64,000 nt of DNA from Isoetes taiwanensis (GCA_021234155.1 JAJEKV010000004.1:6140109-6204108), one strand, 5' to 3'. Shown: positions 1-11,575, numbered from the stretch's first letter. Made by a program: numbers and translations. The notes: generated by a model not told the origin, from the sequence alone.

Positions 1-350
1 TGACTTTGGGAGGTGTATGAGGAAGGAGTCAAGGTTCAATGCTATTTGGGATGGTGGAGTGGATGAGGATGGAAATAAAAAAAATGCCAAAGATGCCAAG
101 CTCATAAATGATCACATACCATGGAATGCCCTTCAAGGGGTCTTCTTTCTCTTCTTCTCTACACTTCCTATGCTTGTTTGACCTTTTGCATTTCTTGAGT
201 GACTTGAGTCAATTGTCCTTCCTTTGCTCTTCAAACTTGAGTGTATGCTAGTGAAGCATTCTCCTAATATCTTGCAAATTGAACCAAACTGACAGGATTA
301 GTGCTAATATATGCTTGGCTCTTACATGCTGCCATAGCATGGCAGCAACA
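1..350 (-). repeat. Terminal part of a family-T gypsy LTR
   Basis: The last bases contain a palindromic stem-loop (GCTGCCATG and its complement around CTATGGCAGC) ending in CAACA. This is the terminus seen on the LTRs of elements C and D/E read in minus orientation. A block around 130-245 (AAGGGGTCTTC, then TTGACC and TGTCCTTCC) matches the same block near the LTR ends of C (17455-17560), D/E (34710-34810) and the relic at 47480-47640. After base 350 the sequence becomes internal LTR sequence of element A, so this is the right edge of a minus-strand family-T element that inserted into A's LTR. Its other end lies outside the window, so the target duplication cannot be checked. Confidence 0.7.
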
Positions 351-2696
351 ACATCCAAAGCTTTAAAATAATATTCACTTCAATCCCATATATAATAACA
401 ATAATAGTCAAGTTAATTGATCAGCAATCCACATGCATCTACCCTCGCTTTTCCGAAGCTTGGCTACTCTCTGGAGCGTCTTGCACCTCTGCTTACACCA
501 TTAACCACGGGGTTAGTCACACGGACTAAGTGGGGATCGGGGAATCTAGGTCATAGCTAGCATTAATAATCACAAGGCATAAACTTGGAACAATAACATA
601 GTCTTACCATAACCTCGGCCCTGCAATCCGAATAATTAATCCAACAAGCATAACCACAATGCATAATTTTACCAAACATAGCCATTGCAACTTGATTCTA
701 ACATTGAAAACCACATATACAATAGCCAAGCAACCCAAGCATCAACATTGCAACCAATATTCCTCTGGGTCTGAGCAAGGTCAACTCGGCTGATCAGGCC
801 AGTGACATAGAGGCGGGGTAACCACGTGTGTACACACCCATCCACGCTGCGTCCAGCATTGGAGGACCACTTACTGTGCATGACGTTGCACCATACGGTA
901 CCAACGCCCGATGTTCAAATATTACCATGTACATAGCACTGTGCAAAACCGTGAGTCTAGACCATCGCACCTAGACTCCGGCCCCAGAGGTCTATATCAA
1001 AGAATTACACCATAGACAGTTACATAATTCACCATCATTATGATCCATGCCTTAACAAGCTTACATCCAGTAATTTCATAGTACACACTTCATAAAGCAA
1101 GAGGAAGCCCAACCACGACTCAATAAGTATAATAACCCCAATAATGCAATATGCAGCTATCACCTATTAAATAAAAAAATAAATGTCTACACCTTCCCAA
1201 GATTCCCTAACAACAAGGTTAATATCTATATTTAAGGCTTTAATGATGTTTAATCTACAGCATTCAACTATTGTTATGCTTCCTTATCAACTTCCTCCAT
1301 ACATAACACATATGCTTTGTATTTTACCCTTCTTTAGATTAACTAATTCCAAAGGTTTTTTAAAAAGATAACTAGCTAGACAACTTATTAGGCTACCCAT
1401 GTCGTAATCATAAATAACTTGTATCCATTAGCATGCCCTCTGCAACTTAGGCCTCAATTTATTAATATATCTCGAGCCAAACTCCTTGCTCCAACTAACC
1501 TTAATAATTTAATTTAGCTTTAGCCTTAGCTTAAGCTTTAAACTTATTTATTTCCTACCTTACTAACAAACTAATTAATTGTTAACATTTATACTTTTTC
1601 CTAACCTAAACCTAACGTGCTCCTACAACAGAACGGCTCCCCACATCCGGGATCGGCTTCTAGGCCATCGATTCAGCCTCAAGAGCCCACAAAACTTTCC
1701 GATCTTGCTGGTAAGGAAGGTTTCTGGCCATTTCGGCCAGTTTATGGCCAAAATCAGGTGGTTTCCGGCCAGTTCCAGGCCACTAGATTCAAACTGTCTT
1801 GCTGCCAGAACTTGCCTGAATCCCTGGATTCTTCTTCCTCTGTCCAAATCGACCTTCCCAAGGCCCAATCCGGCCTATTCCAGAGCAATTTGTCATGCTT
1901 TTCAAGCATCCCAAATCAGCAAGCTCATGCCATCCTGCCGGCGTTATGCAAAGGAAAATACTGCCGTGTTAGATAGAATACCTCTTAATTCTGCCTCCTC
2001 TGCATATTTCAGCCAGTTATATGCCCAAATCGATCCATTACTCATAACTTTTTTTGTGAGTTCTGATCATCACAATTCATCAGGATCATGTTGCAGACGG
2101 CAGCATGCAAAAGCAACTTTTACTGTCTTATCTAATTTCTTCCGTAATATTATCTTAATCCATCTCTCAGGTTCTACTCTTAGCTATTCCAATCACTTCT
2201 GGCATGATTTTAAATGATCAGCTCCCTAGCAATCATTAGATCTATGATGTTTTTGCAAGCTTTTTTAAATGCAATCATAAAATACTTACATATACAATCA
2301 TGCAAGTTAATGCATATCCAGGCACTTACAGTTTGCTCTAAATCCATGCCAAGTTCTAGAACAATCCTACTGTATCAACACAATTTTTGCTACACTAGAA
2401 AACCCCAGGTGTAAGGCTTGATCCCCACCTGGAATCCCGCTTGTTGCTTCTTTTGCGCTCCAACATGCTCCCAGAGCTCTGCACGCAATTCGCTCCTTCA
2501 GCAATCCCTCTGCAATCAATCTTTTTCCAAATGCTTTTCTCTGTACTTATATTTATTTTTAACCACAGTATTTCGTCCGTATAATCTCTACATATACGAC
2601 GTATTTCTCTGCATGCGTGGTATTTTGATTAATATTCTTTTGCATCCTTTAATAAAATAATTCCACAATATACCTCAAAATCCTAGGTCCGTTACA
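351..2696 (-). repeat. Element A 3' LTR, truncated by an insertion
   Basis: It matches 6056-8404 almost base for base. It ends in CGTTACA, the complement of the TGTAACG start in element orientation. The outer ~185 bp, including the terminal TGTGACGGG, is missing because an LTR of another element abuts at 350. Differences from the other LTR are clustered (for example 880-905 and 1617-1660) rather than scattered. Open frames within it recur in the other LTR and have no recognisable domain. Confidence 0.9.
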
Positions 2697-2711
2697 GTCT
2701 CTCCTCCAAAA
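2697..2711 (-). other. Polypurine tract of element A
   Basis: Read on the minus strand, a GGAGGAGAGAC-type purine run directly precedes the TGTAACGG start of the 3' LTR. This is where the plus-strand primer of an LTR retrotransposon lies. It follows the chromodomain coding remnant by a few bases. Confidence 0.7.
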
Positions 2712-2726
2712 ATTCAACCCATGTCC

Positions 2727-3698
2727 TCATGGGCGCATCTTCGGAAACTCACGAAGAATCCAATTGGCATCTTCCCATGTGGCATCTTCCTCAGGACAAC
2801 CCGCCCATTGAACCAAAAATCTACGTATTGCTTTCGCCCTCCTTAGCGGCGGGTTTCCTCTCGCGAGAATACGTTAAGTGGTGGGGTACGAAAAGTTCTC
2901 CCTGCTTACCAAATCATCGTCCCCCAACATATGGGAAGGATCAAAAACATACTTTCTTAAGTTACTCACGTGAAAGACATTATGTACTTTCAAGTGCGAG
3001 GGTAACTCCAACCTGTAAGCCACCTTCCCAATACGTTCCAAAATCTCATACGGACCCGCATACCTAGGGGCCCATTTACCTGCACTTTTAAATGCCAGTG
3101 AACTCGGCTTAGGATTAATCCTCAAAAACACATAATCCCCTTTTTGAAATTCAAGTGGTCTACGTCTCTTATTTGCATACTGCTTCTGTCTATTTTGTGC
3201 CACAGCCAAATTTTGGCGAAGTCTTCTTAGTTGAGCATCCATGTCCTCCGCTACTTCATTAGCTGCTTCAATATTACATTGAGGATCCCTCCAATTAAGA
3301 GGACAACGACACTCCTTACCATACATTGCCTCAAAAGGACTCATTTTGATGGAATCCTGATAAGTGTTGTTGTATGCAAACTCGGCCAAATACAAATAGG
3401 AATCCCTTACCTTTGGTTGACTAGGCACATACATTCTGAGCATATCCTCCAAAACTTGATTAACTCGTTCCACTTGACCATCTGCTTGAGGACGATAAGA
3501 TGTACTGGCATATAACTTAGTCCCAATATTTTGAAACAACCCTTGCCAAAATTGGCTCATAAACTTTGTATCCCGATCTGATGAAATAGTGGCCGGCATC
3601 CCATGCAACCTAAAGATCTTCTTAACAAATAACTTAGCAATATCCATTGTCGTAGCAGTAGTCTTCGTAGGCATAAAATGGGCCTGCTTAGTTAGTCA
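2727..3698 (-). pseudogene. Element A integrase core C-terminal part and chromodomain
   Basis: The frame 2874-3674 reads the second half of a gypsy integrase core: a SSDRDTKF block with the second catalytic Asp and YRPQADGQVERVN with the catalytic Glu. The C-terminal integrase domain follows (LKVHNVFHVSNLRKYV, about residues 225-240). The same frame continues past an in-frame TAA near 2874 into a chromodomain-like stretch with RFLVQW, EDATWE and WILREFP, ending near 2727. Chromodomains target integration to modified histones in chromoviruses. An in-frame TGA at 3696-3698 separates this part from the upstream integrase. Both stops are explained by single C-to-T changes of CAA and CGA codons, an inference from family alignment. 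The piece is not translatable as one protein. Confidence 0.88.
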
Positions 3699-4472
3699 AT
3701 CAACCACAACATAAATTGCATCATAACCTGAACGTGTCCGGGGAAGCTCATCAATGAAGTCCATGGAAATACTCTCCCACTTAGAAGATGGAATTACTAA
3801 AGGTTGTAATTCTCCAGGCTCCCTAAACCTTGATGCTTTTACCTTCTGACAAGATAAACACCTAGCCACGTACTCCTTAACCATCTTCTTCTGTCCGGGC
3901 CAAAAGAAATTCTGGCGCATTTTCCTTAAAGTTTTGTGTATCCCTGGGTGGCCCGCTAAAGGACTATCATGTGCTTCATATAACAACCTCAATCTCAACT
4001 CCTGATCATTAGGAATACACATACGACCATTATAATATAAGACTCCTTTAGACAATGCATACCTCGGAAAATCTTGAGGGTTCTCCAACACAGGTGCAAA
4101 ATACGGATCATTCCTCAATTTGCTAAGAATATATGCATCCCATTGTCCTTGAAGCACACTAATAGAGGTTAAGAATGACCGTCTAGACAAAGCATCAGCA
4201 ATCACATTTTCTTTGCCAGGTTGATATTCAATTTCAAAATCATAATCTTCCCTTAGTTGCATCCATCTCCTTTGCCTATTATTCAGATATGGTTGTTTTG
4301 CAAAATACTTCAGATTTTGGTGGCCAGTCTTCAAAAAGAAATGACGACCCATCAAATAATGTCTCCATACCCTTAAGGCATGGATAATGGCCAACATCTC
4401 CAGATCATGCACTGGGTAATTTTGTTTCAGCAGGAGACAACTTACGAGATATATAAGCACAAACTCGGCCAT
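3696..4472 (-). pseudogene. Element A RNase H C-terminal half and integrase N-terminal half
   Basis: The 258-codon frame starts within the native gypsy RNase H (HDLEMLAIIHALRVWRHYL; then TGHQNLKYF, where the usual TDH motif has Asp replaced by Gly; then ENVIADALSRR). It continues into the integrase zinc-binding region (H-x-H in SPLAGHPGIHKTL, then CLSCQK) and the first catalytic Asp context (SMDFIDELP). It ends at a TGA after YVVVD. The RNase H N-terminal half lies in the overlapping frame 4405-4734, so a frameshift lies near 4410-4470. The TDH-to-TGH change would remove a catalytic carboxylate. Confidence 0.88.
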
Positions 4473-5600
4473 CCTGCAGCAAGACTCCTCCTATAGCTTT
4501 CCCAGAAGCATCAGTGACTACATGGAAGGGTACATTCATATCTGGAATCCTTAAAACTGGTGCACTAATCAAAACATCCTTTAACTTTTGAAAACTTTCC
4601 TGACAACTATCAGTCCAATGCAAATCATTCTTCTTACCCAGCAAAGAAGTCAAAGGAGCCGCAATCTTTGCAAATTTAGGAACAAATTTGCGGTAATGAC
4701 CCGCTAATCCCAAGAATGATCTTACCTCCTTCACCGTCTTTGGTGTCGGCCAATCCCTAACTGATCAAATAACTCATCAACCCCAGGCAATGCATATCTA
4801 TTCTTCACTGTAATCTGGTTAAGCATGCGGTAATCAATACACAACCTTAATGTCCCGTCTTTCTTTTTTACAAACAAAACTGGCGCCCCAAATGGAGAAA
4901 CACTCGGCCGTATAAACCCTTGTTCCAATAATTCCGCTAACTGTTTCTTCAATTCGGCCATCTCTAATGCATGAAACCTATATGGTGGCCTTGATGTGGG
5001 TTCAGCCCCAGGAACAAGTTCTATCTCATGATCTACCATTCTATGTGGAGGCAATTCCGTTAATTCTTTAGGACACACATCAGAAAACTCATCCAACACT
5101 TTCTGGATCTCAGGGGCAATAGGTTGTTCCTGTAACTCTGCAGTACCCAAGAATGAATCTAACAACAATGCACATCCCATTCTTATGGAACCGTTCTTAA
5201 TCTGTTTCTTAAAACTTTTCCGGGACAAAGGTGTAACCACTAATGACGAAGGCAATCCTTCCAGCACATACTTATCTCCGTTAGGACTTTGGCATGTAAC
5301 TATTTGCTCTCCGCAATCAATGCAAGCTTTATGTGGCCTCAACCATGACATTCCTAGAATAGCATCATACTTCCCTAGGCTCAATACTTCAAAACTAGTA
5401 TGGGACTCAAGATCTCCTACTTGGAATTCAAGATTGTCTACCTTAGCATAAGAAGTCTTAATTTTACCATCAGCCAACTCCACATATCTAGGATCCCTGC
5501 TAATCATATTCAAATCTAGTTTCTTTGCTAGCCTTGGGGAAATAAAGCAATGTGTGCTACCACAATCAATAAGAAATAGAACAGGAACTCCATGAATAAT
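4405..5600 (-). pseudogene. Element A protease, RT fragments and RNase H start
   Basis: The protease motif [11 protein letters not shown] lies at about 5518-5580, in a frame joining 4731-5513, with ILGMSWL downstream. RT fingers follow ([33 protein letters not shown], then DELFDQL at about 4765). The sequence then jumps directly to the RT thumb ([21 protein letters not shown], 4650-4734) and RNase H (VVTDASGKAIGGVLLQ). About 150 residues, including the palm and the catalytic YxDD box, are missing between 4731 and 4770. The element therefore could not reverse-transcribe itself. Confidence 0.87.
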
Positions 5601-5812
5601 ACTTCCCTCTTAGTGTCCTTCAGCACCTTCTCTACTGCCTTGTCAGTTGTTGTCTTTTGTTGCGATGCACTCTGCTGCAACACTCGCTGGATAGCCTGCA
5701 AGATATCGACTACATCAGGGGTTCCACTAGGCCCAGCTCCACCAGCCTGTCCAACTCCTCTTGGGGATCCTCCTGGGGAACTCATCTCAACAAGAATCTG
5801 GAACCATAGCAA
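5528..5812 (-). pseudogene. Element A gag N-terminal remnant fused to protease
   Basis: A likely gag start (MSSPGGSPRG, ATG at 5785) lies about 75 bases past the primer site. It is followed by about 60 residues with a Gln-rich stretch, then runs straight into protease sequence in a shifted frame. A chromoviral gag normally spans several hundred residues with a CCHC knuckle; none is present here. An internal deletion has removed most of gag. Confidence 0.7.
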
Positions 5813-5858
5813 ATATCATCAATGATCAAAAATCTCATAATCCACTAATCATAAACTT

Positions 5859-5870
5859 GCTCTGATACCA
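5859..5870 (-). other. Primer binding site of element A (initiator Met tRNA)
   Basis: On the minus strand TGGTATCAGAGC starts 2 bases after the CGTCACA end of the LTR. This is the standard plant retroelement primer site complementary to the 3' end of initiator methionine tRNA. It fixes the orientation of the element and the inner edge of the 5' LTR at 5873. Confidence 0.93.
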
Positions 5871-5872
5871 AC

Positions 5873-8404
5873 TGTGACGGGCCTGGCCAGTTAACCTCTC
5901 GGTAACTGGAGATCCCATCGATCTCTACCGTTGGATCTATTTCCTCTTGGAACTCAGAAAATTGATACATGCATACTTAGGTAAAGAATTTAATCTTTAT
6001 ACGTGCTCTAAGGTCCCAATAAAATTATCCTTGCCATTACTCAGCAAAACTTCTCACAACATCCAAAGCTTTAAAATAATATTCACTTCAATCCCATATA
6101 TAATAACAATAATAGTCAAGTTAATTGATCAGCAATCCACATGCATCTACCCTCGCTTTTCCGAAGCTTGGCTACTCTCTGGAGCGTCTTGCACCTCTGC
6201 TTACACCATTAACCACGGGGTTAGTCACACGGACTAAGTGGGGATCGGGGAATCTAGGTCATAGCTAGCATTAATAATCACAAGGCATAAACTTGGAACA
6301 ATAACATAGTCTTACCATAACCTCGGCCCTGCAATCCGAATAATTAATCCAACAAGCATAACCACAATGCATAATTTTACCAAACATAGCCATTGCAACT
6401 TGATTCTAACATTGAAAACCACATATACAATAGCCAAGCAACCCAAGCATCAACATTGCAACCAATATTCCTCTGGGTCTGAGCAAGGTCAACTCGGCTG
6501 ATCAGGCCAGTGACATAGAGGCGGGGTAACCACGTGTGTACACACCCATCCACGCTGCGTCCAGCATTGGAGGACCACTTCGCGCATGACGTTGCACCAT
6601 ACACGTTTTCAACGCCCGATGTTCAAATATTACCATGTACATAGCACTGTGCAAAACCGTGAGTCTAGACCATCGCACCTAGACTCCGGCCCCAGAGGTC
6701 TATATCAAAGAATTACACCATAGACAGTTACATAATTCACCATCATTATGATCCATGCCTTAACAAGCTTACATCCAGTAATTTCATAGTACACACTTCA
6801 TAAAGCAAGAGGAAGCCCAACCACGACTCAATAAGTATAATAACCCCAATAATGCAATATGCAGCTATCACCTATTAAATAAAAAAATAAATGTCTACAC
6901 CTTCCCAAGATTCCCTAACAACAAGGTTAATATCTATATTTAAGGCTTTAATGATGTTTAATCTATAGCATTCAACTATTGTTATGCTTCCTTATCAACT
7001 TCCTCCATACATAACACATATGCTTTGTATTTTACCCCTCTTTAGATTAACTAATTCCAAAGGTTTTTTAAAAAGATAACTAGCTAGACAACTTATTAGG
7101 CTACCCATGTCGTAATCATAAATAACTTGTATCCATTAGCATGCCCTCTGCAACTTAGGCCTCAATTTATTAATATATCTCGAGCCAAACTCCTTGCTCC
7201 AACTAACCTTAATAATTTAATTTAGCTTTAGCCTTAGCTTAAGCTTTAAACTTATTTATTTCCTACCTTACTAACAAACTAATTAATTGTTAACATTTAT
7301 ACTTTTTCCTAACCTAAACCTAACGTGCTCTAACAGGAACGCGGCCTCACAGTCACGGATCTGGCTTCTAGGCCATCGATTCAGCCTCAAGAGCCCACAA
7401 AACTTTCCGATCTTGCTGGTAAGGAAGGTTTCTGGCCATTTCGGCCAGTTTATGGCCAAAATCAAGTGGTTTCCGGCCAGTTCCAGGCCACTAGATTCAA
7501 ACTGTCTTGCTGCCAGAACTTGCCTGAATCCCTGGATTCTTCTTCCTCTGTCCAAATCGACCTTCCCAAGGCCCAATCCGGCCTATTCCAGAGCAATTTG
7601 TCATGCTTTTCAAGCATCCCAAATCAGCAAGCTCATGCCATCCTGCCGGCGTTATGCAAAGGAAAATACTGCCGTGTTAGATAGAATACCTCTTAATTCT
7701 GCCCCCTCTGCATATTTCAGCCAGTTATATGCCCAAATCGATCCATTACTCATAACTTTTTTTGTGAGTTCTGATCATCACAATTCATCAGGATCATGTT
7801 GCAGACGGCAGCATGCAAAAGCAACTTTTACTGTCTTATCTAATTTCTTCCGTAATATTATCTTAATCCATCTCTCAGGTTCTACTCTTAGCTATTCCAA
7901 TCACTTCTGGCATGATTTTAAATGATCAGCTCCCTAGAAATCATTAGATCTATGATGTTTTTGCAAGCTTTTTTAAATGCAATCATAAAATACTTACATA
8001 TACAATCATGCAAGTTAATGCATATCCAGGCACTTACAGTTTGCTCTAAATCCATGCCAAGTTCTAGAACAATCCTACTGTATCAACACAATTTTTGCTA
8101 CACTAGAAAACCCCAGGTGTAAGGCTTGATCCCCACCTGGAATCCCGCTTGTTGCTTCTTTTGCGCTCCAACATGCTCCCAGAGCTCTGCACGCAATTCG
8201 CTCCTTCAGCAATCCCTCTGCAATCAATCTTTTTCCAAATGCTTTTCTCTGTACTTATATTTATTTTTAACCACAGTATTTCGTCCGTATAATCTCTACA
8301 TATACGACGTATTTCTCTGCATGCGTGGTATTTTGATTAATATTCTTTTGCATCCTTTAATAAAATAATTCCACAATATACCTCAAAATCCTAGGTCCGT
8401 TACA
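5873..8404 (-). repeat. Element A 5' LTR (2,532 bp)
   Basis: In window orientation it starts TGTGACGGGCC next to the primer site and ends GGTCCGTTACA, so it has TG...CA termini with short imperfect inverted ends. From 6056 it matches 351-2696. The last 126 bp are also present, inverted, at 28866-28991. The base after 8404 starts a segment that is itself inverted at 27358-28865. No 5-bp target duplication can be read because the other outer edge is missing. Confidence 0.92.
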
Positions 8405-9920
8405 AAACCCGAGAGCAATTTTTTTGAATTTGAGCTATACTTGATATTTTTGAATGATTCCAACTCCTCTGGCTAGCACAGGCTCTAAGAATAGATGGCA
8501 AGTGGTCCAAAAGAATAGAGAAACACACTAGAATTTTCTGTAGAATATTTTGAATCAAGAATTGTAAAATAACATATCAGAAATGGATTTGACAACTTGG
8601 TAATCGATTTAAATTGATATGGAGGTAAATATATCATGTTAACAGAATATAAGGATGCTTCATAGCTTTAATCACAGGAAAATAATCTTCTCAAGTCAAT
8701 AAATAATTTTTAAAGGTAATGTCAACTAGATCTTGTGAATCCAGTTGAGGAGAGCTCAAGAACTTCAAGGATCGTCCAGATCTTGCTCAGCAATGATCAA
8801 TGTAGGATCTGAATACTTCTGGGCCTTCGAAAATCTTCTGTTATTGTCTCCCTATATATGTTTTTTTGGTTTAACGGTTTCAGATATTAGGGCTTAAATT
8901 TAGGCTTGATAAGATGCTTAAGAGCGGGAAATGCAGAAATAGATAGGTTTCAGAGTTTAATGCTTCCATTCCTGATTCGAAAGGTCTCTCCATAATTAGG
9001 GTTCGTTGAAGGTATTTTCCCAAGAATTCCAGCGATACGGTCCCGTATTTTTGAGTGAATATGCCTGGAATATGCTTGTATTTGACCTTTTTGAAAGCTT
9101 GCCCAATTGTTTAAAGGCTTTTATCCAAGAAATATTTAAAGGGATGATAAACCATTGACCATGGAGAGAATGTCCACTTGTGTAAAAAGAATAGGGAATC
9201 TTTGGGGCATCTTTAGGCAAGATTAGGAATATGCCACTATGAATATGATGACACAAGGATGAAGACAAAAGAATTCATGAGGAAACATTTGGGGGGCAAA
9301 GGAAATAATGGGGAATGGTACTTTTAAAACAAAGGCTTAGATAGATTTTTGGGTGGACAAAGTGATGGCACATTGAAGGAAATGGTAGGGGATTTGAGGG
9401 AGATGGTAATTATAGCAAAGCAAGCATGGCAAAAGAGTGAATAATGGGTGGGAAAATAATATTGAGCCAAAAGTGCAAAAATGGGGGTAGTGTTTATGGC
9501 AACTTTTTGAGGGCAATGGTGTAAAGTGGTCATGAAGAGTAGATAGGGGAAATGCCATGGGGTAATTGGCAGATAAGTTATGGAAAGAAAATGGCTAGGC
9601 AAGGTGGATGACAAGGGTAGAACCACATATAAGGGAGTCTTCCAAACTTCAACTTCCAAACTTCAAATAATGTCTTCCAAACTTCATAACCCAGAATCTT
9701 CTAGAGCATATTCCTGATTAAGCATTTGACCTCAAATAAAATACCTCTTGTGAAGTTTAAGTCTTGAGCATTTTTTGACTTGAAGCATGAACATCTTTTG
9801 ACCTCCATATCCATTGTTGAATGACAAGAATCTTCCAAACTTTGACCTAGTCTTCTGAAATGAGTTGACCTAGCTTGAATAAATAGATCTCTATTAGCAT
9901 GTTGCCCTTTGGGGGCAACA
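8405..9920 (-). repeat. Inverted copy of the element B LTR segment
   Basis: This stretch is the reverse complement of 27358-28865 at very high identity. The two differ by a 12-bp indel (near 9555 here versus 27719 there) and small clustered substitutions. It ends at 9900-9920 with TGTTGCCCTTTGGGGGCAACA, a near-perfect palindrome that is also the start of B's 3' LTR. Element B's 5' LTR should be in direct orientation, so the segment is misoriented relative to B's gag. No coding content is recognised. Confidence 0.85.
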
Positions 9921-10174
9921 TCTCCCTGATCCAAGATTCTTGAGAGGGTTCAGAGACCTCTCTTGATCATGGAATCAGAGGCCCTCCATGTTTCAGAGGC
10001 GTGGAGGGCTAATTGCATTGTATTTCTTCACTTATTCTTATCATTAGAAGATTATTTTGGGCCCAAGATTTTTCTTTGAATCTCTCTCATTCTTTATCTT
10101 GAAGCATCAAATTTGATCTTGATTCTTGCCTCTTGAGGCCACTTGTTGGGGATTGTGGGGAAAATCCGTCAACA
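9921..10174 (+). repeat. Presumed 3' tail of element B 5' LTR
   Basis: The stretch ends in CCGTCAACA, the LTR end shared in form with elements C, D and E. Three bases later comes the family primer site. Upstream of 9921 the sequence switches to the inverted segment, so only about 254 bp of normally oriented 5' LTR remain. I found no second copy of this tail in the window. Confidence 0.55.
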
Positions 10175-10177
10175 TCT

Positions 10178-10195
10178 TGGAGGTTCTACCGAGAT
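10178..10195 (+). other. Primer binding site of element B (tRNA-Gln-like)
   Basis: TGGAGGTTCTACCGAGAT follows the LTR end by 3 bases. It is complementary to a tRNA 3' end reading ATCTCGGTAGAACCTCCA, which resembles eukaryotic glutamine tRNA with at most one or two mismatches. The same site occurs in C (23882-23899), D (31012-31029) and E (40900-40917). Confidence 0.75.
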
Positions 10196-10215
10196 CTTCC
10201 TGGATCTCAGAACTC

Positions 10216-11565
10216 ATGGCTCCAAAGCAAAAATTTCCAGCAGAATCAGAACCATTGGAAGATATTGATGTATCAGATCATTGCAGAGAGAGGCCATTGC
10301 CTTCAAGCTTCTCAGCTAGCTTACTTCAGAACATGCCATACCAGTTTGAGTTGAATGTCCCTGTTCCCTTGCCTACCTTTGATTCCAGTATGAGTGCTAA
10401 TCACTTTTTGAGAATTTTTGAAGACTATTACAGGGATTATGGTTTCAAGAAAGGATGCAAGCTTTCAGAATTTGAAAAATGTTTCAAAGATGAGAGTGAA
10501 GCTGGTGCTTGGTTAACCTATGAGAAGTTGATGGGTACCACCTCATGGGATGAACTTATCAAGAAGTTTCTGGATAGATTTGGTAAGTTAGCTGCTCCAC
10601 AAGATTTGGTTAATGAATTGCAAGGTTTTTCTATACATGCAGGAGAAAGTGTGAACCAGTACAAGGAAAGGTTTAGTACATTCATGAGCAGATGTCAAAA
10701 AGCACAAATCACCATCCCAACTCTGTTTTTAGTTACTGCTTTTATTAATGGTCTACAAAGAAGACCAGATATCCAAAGAAAATTGCTCAAAATCCAAGCT
10801 GCTGAAGGGTTTGATTCCATATACAAGGTCTTTGCCAAAACCACTGATCTAACCCAGATGCTTTCTACTTTGCCTGATAAGCACCATGTTCCTCCTCATA
10901 ATCATGACCCGTTTTATCCTGATGTTACTGATGCACATTATGATCATCCCCCTTCTATTCCAGTCTATGCCATACAAAAAGAGAAAAAGAAATCTAAAGA
11001 GGAGGAAGCCAATTCTCAAGTTGCAGAGGTCAAGTCAGACCTATCCAAGGTTACTGAAGCCTTAGCAGAAATAACCAAACAATTGGTTGAACTCAAGGCT
11101 GCAAGAGCGGGTAAAACTTACCCTGAATGTATTCATTGCAATAGGAATTCCCACCCATCAGAAATATGCTATTGGCAAGTATGCCCCAAATGTAATAGAA
11201 AAGGTCACTTTGGAAAGGAATGTCCTGTTTGTTCTTTTTGTAAAGAAGTTGGCCATACTGATGCTAGGTGTGCTGTTAAGGAATATTTTGCTAAACAGGA
11301 AAAGGAGAAGAGACCAGAGCCTAAACCTCCTGTGAGATTTGCTGAACCAAGCACCTCTATAAGATTTATCCAAGCTACAGAAGTTCCTAAATCTGAAGAA
11401 GTCATGGTGGTGCAAACTAGAAGCATGAATGAAGCTCAAGTACATGCTGAACCGAGTAGGCATTCTACTGCCAGGCTTGTGCCACCTATGATGGAGTCAC
11501 CGCTTTCGGATCATAGCTCCACCCCCTCAAAGAAAAATATGGTAAGAAAGATCAAGACTTCATGA
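10216..11565 (+). CDS. gag: Element B Gag with three CCHC zinc knuckles
   Basis: This is the nucleocapsid and capsid precursor of the retrotransposon. The start is set at MAPKQ (ATG 10216), just after the primer site, because gag in C, D and E also starts MAP at this spot; an in-frame ATG at 10126 lies inside the LTR. The 449-residue frame has a retrotransposon gag domain (about residues 50-240; LDRFGKL, GESVNQYKERF, ATAFINGL-like), a charged linker, then three consecutive C-x2-C-x4-H-x4-C knuckles. These are CIHCNRNSHPSEIC, CPKCNRKGHFGKEC and CSFCKEVGHTDARC, around 11130-11275. Most plant gypsy gags carry one or two knuckles. The frame is intact and ends just before the protease frame, so gag and pol are in different frames. 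Confidence 0.9.
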   Translation: MAPKQKFPAESEPLEDIDVSDHCRERPLPSSFSASLLQNMPYQFELNVPVPLPTFDSSMSANHFLRIFEDYYRDYGFKKGCKLSEFEKCFKDESEAGAWLTYEKLMGTTSWDELIKKFLDRFGKLAAPQDLVNELQGFSIHAGESVNQYKERFSTFMSRCQKAQITIPTLFLVTAFINGLQRRPDIQRKLLKIQAAEGFDSIYKVFAKTTDLTQMLSTLPDKHHVPPHNHDPFYPDVTDAHYDHPPSIPVYAIQKEKKKSKEEEANSQVAEVKSDLSKVTEALAEITKQLVELKAARAGKTYPECIHCNRNSHPSEICYWQVCPKCNRKGHFGKECPVCSFCKEVGHTDARCAVKEYFAKQEKEKRPEPKPPVRFAEPSTSIRFIQATEVPKSEEVMVVQTRSMNEAQVHAEPSRHSTARLVPPMMESPLSDHSSTPSKKNMVRKIKTS

Positions 11566-11575
11566 GGTTGATGTT

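Larger units (their letters stand above)
351..8404 (-). mobile_element. Element A: defective chromovirus-type Ty3/gypsy retrotransposon
   Basis: Two near-identical direct repeats (351-2696 and 6056-8404) flank a minus-strand gag remnant, protease, partial RT, RNase H, integrase and chromodomain. The primer site is complementary to initiator Met tRNA, and a purine tract abuts the left LTR. The left LTR lacks the first ~185 bp present in the right copy because a family-T element inserted there. Two internal deletions (most of gag; the RT palm) and several stops make it non-autonomous. The chromodomain places it among plant chromoviruses; the clade within that group is not resolved. Confidence 0.92.

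Noticed and set aside
1579-2217. 212-codon plus-strand frame in the A LTR, repeated at 7287-7925
   Set aside because: It lies in both LTRs because they are copies of each other. It has no domain or expected composition; the duplication explains the conservation.
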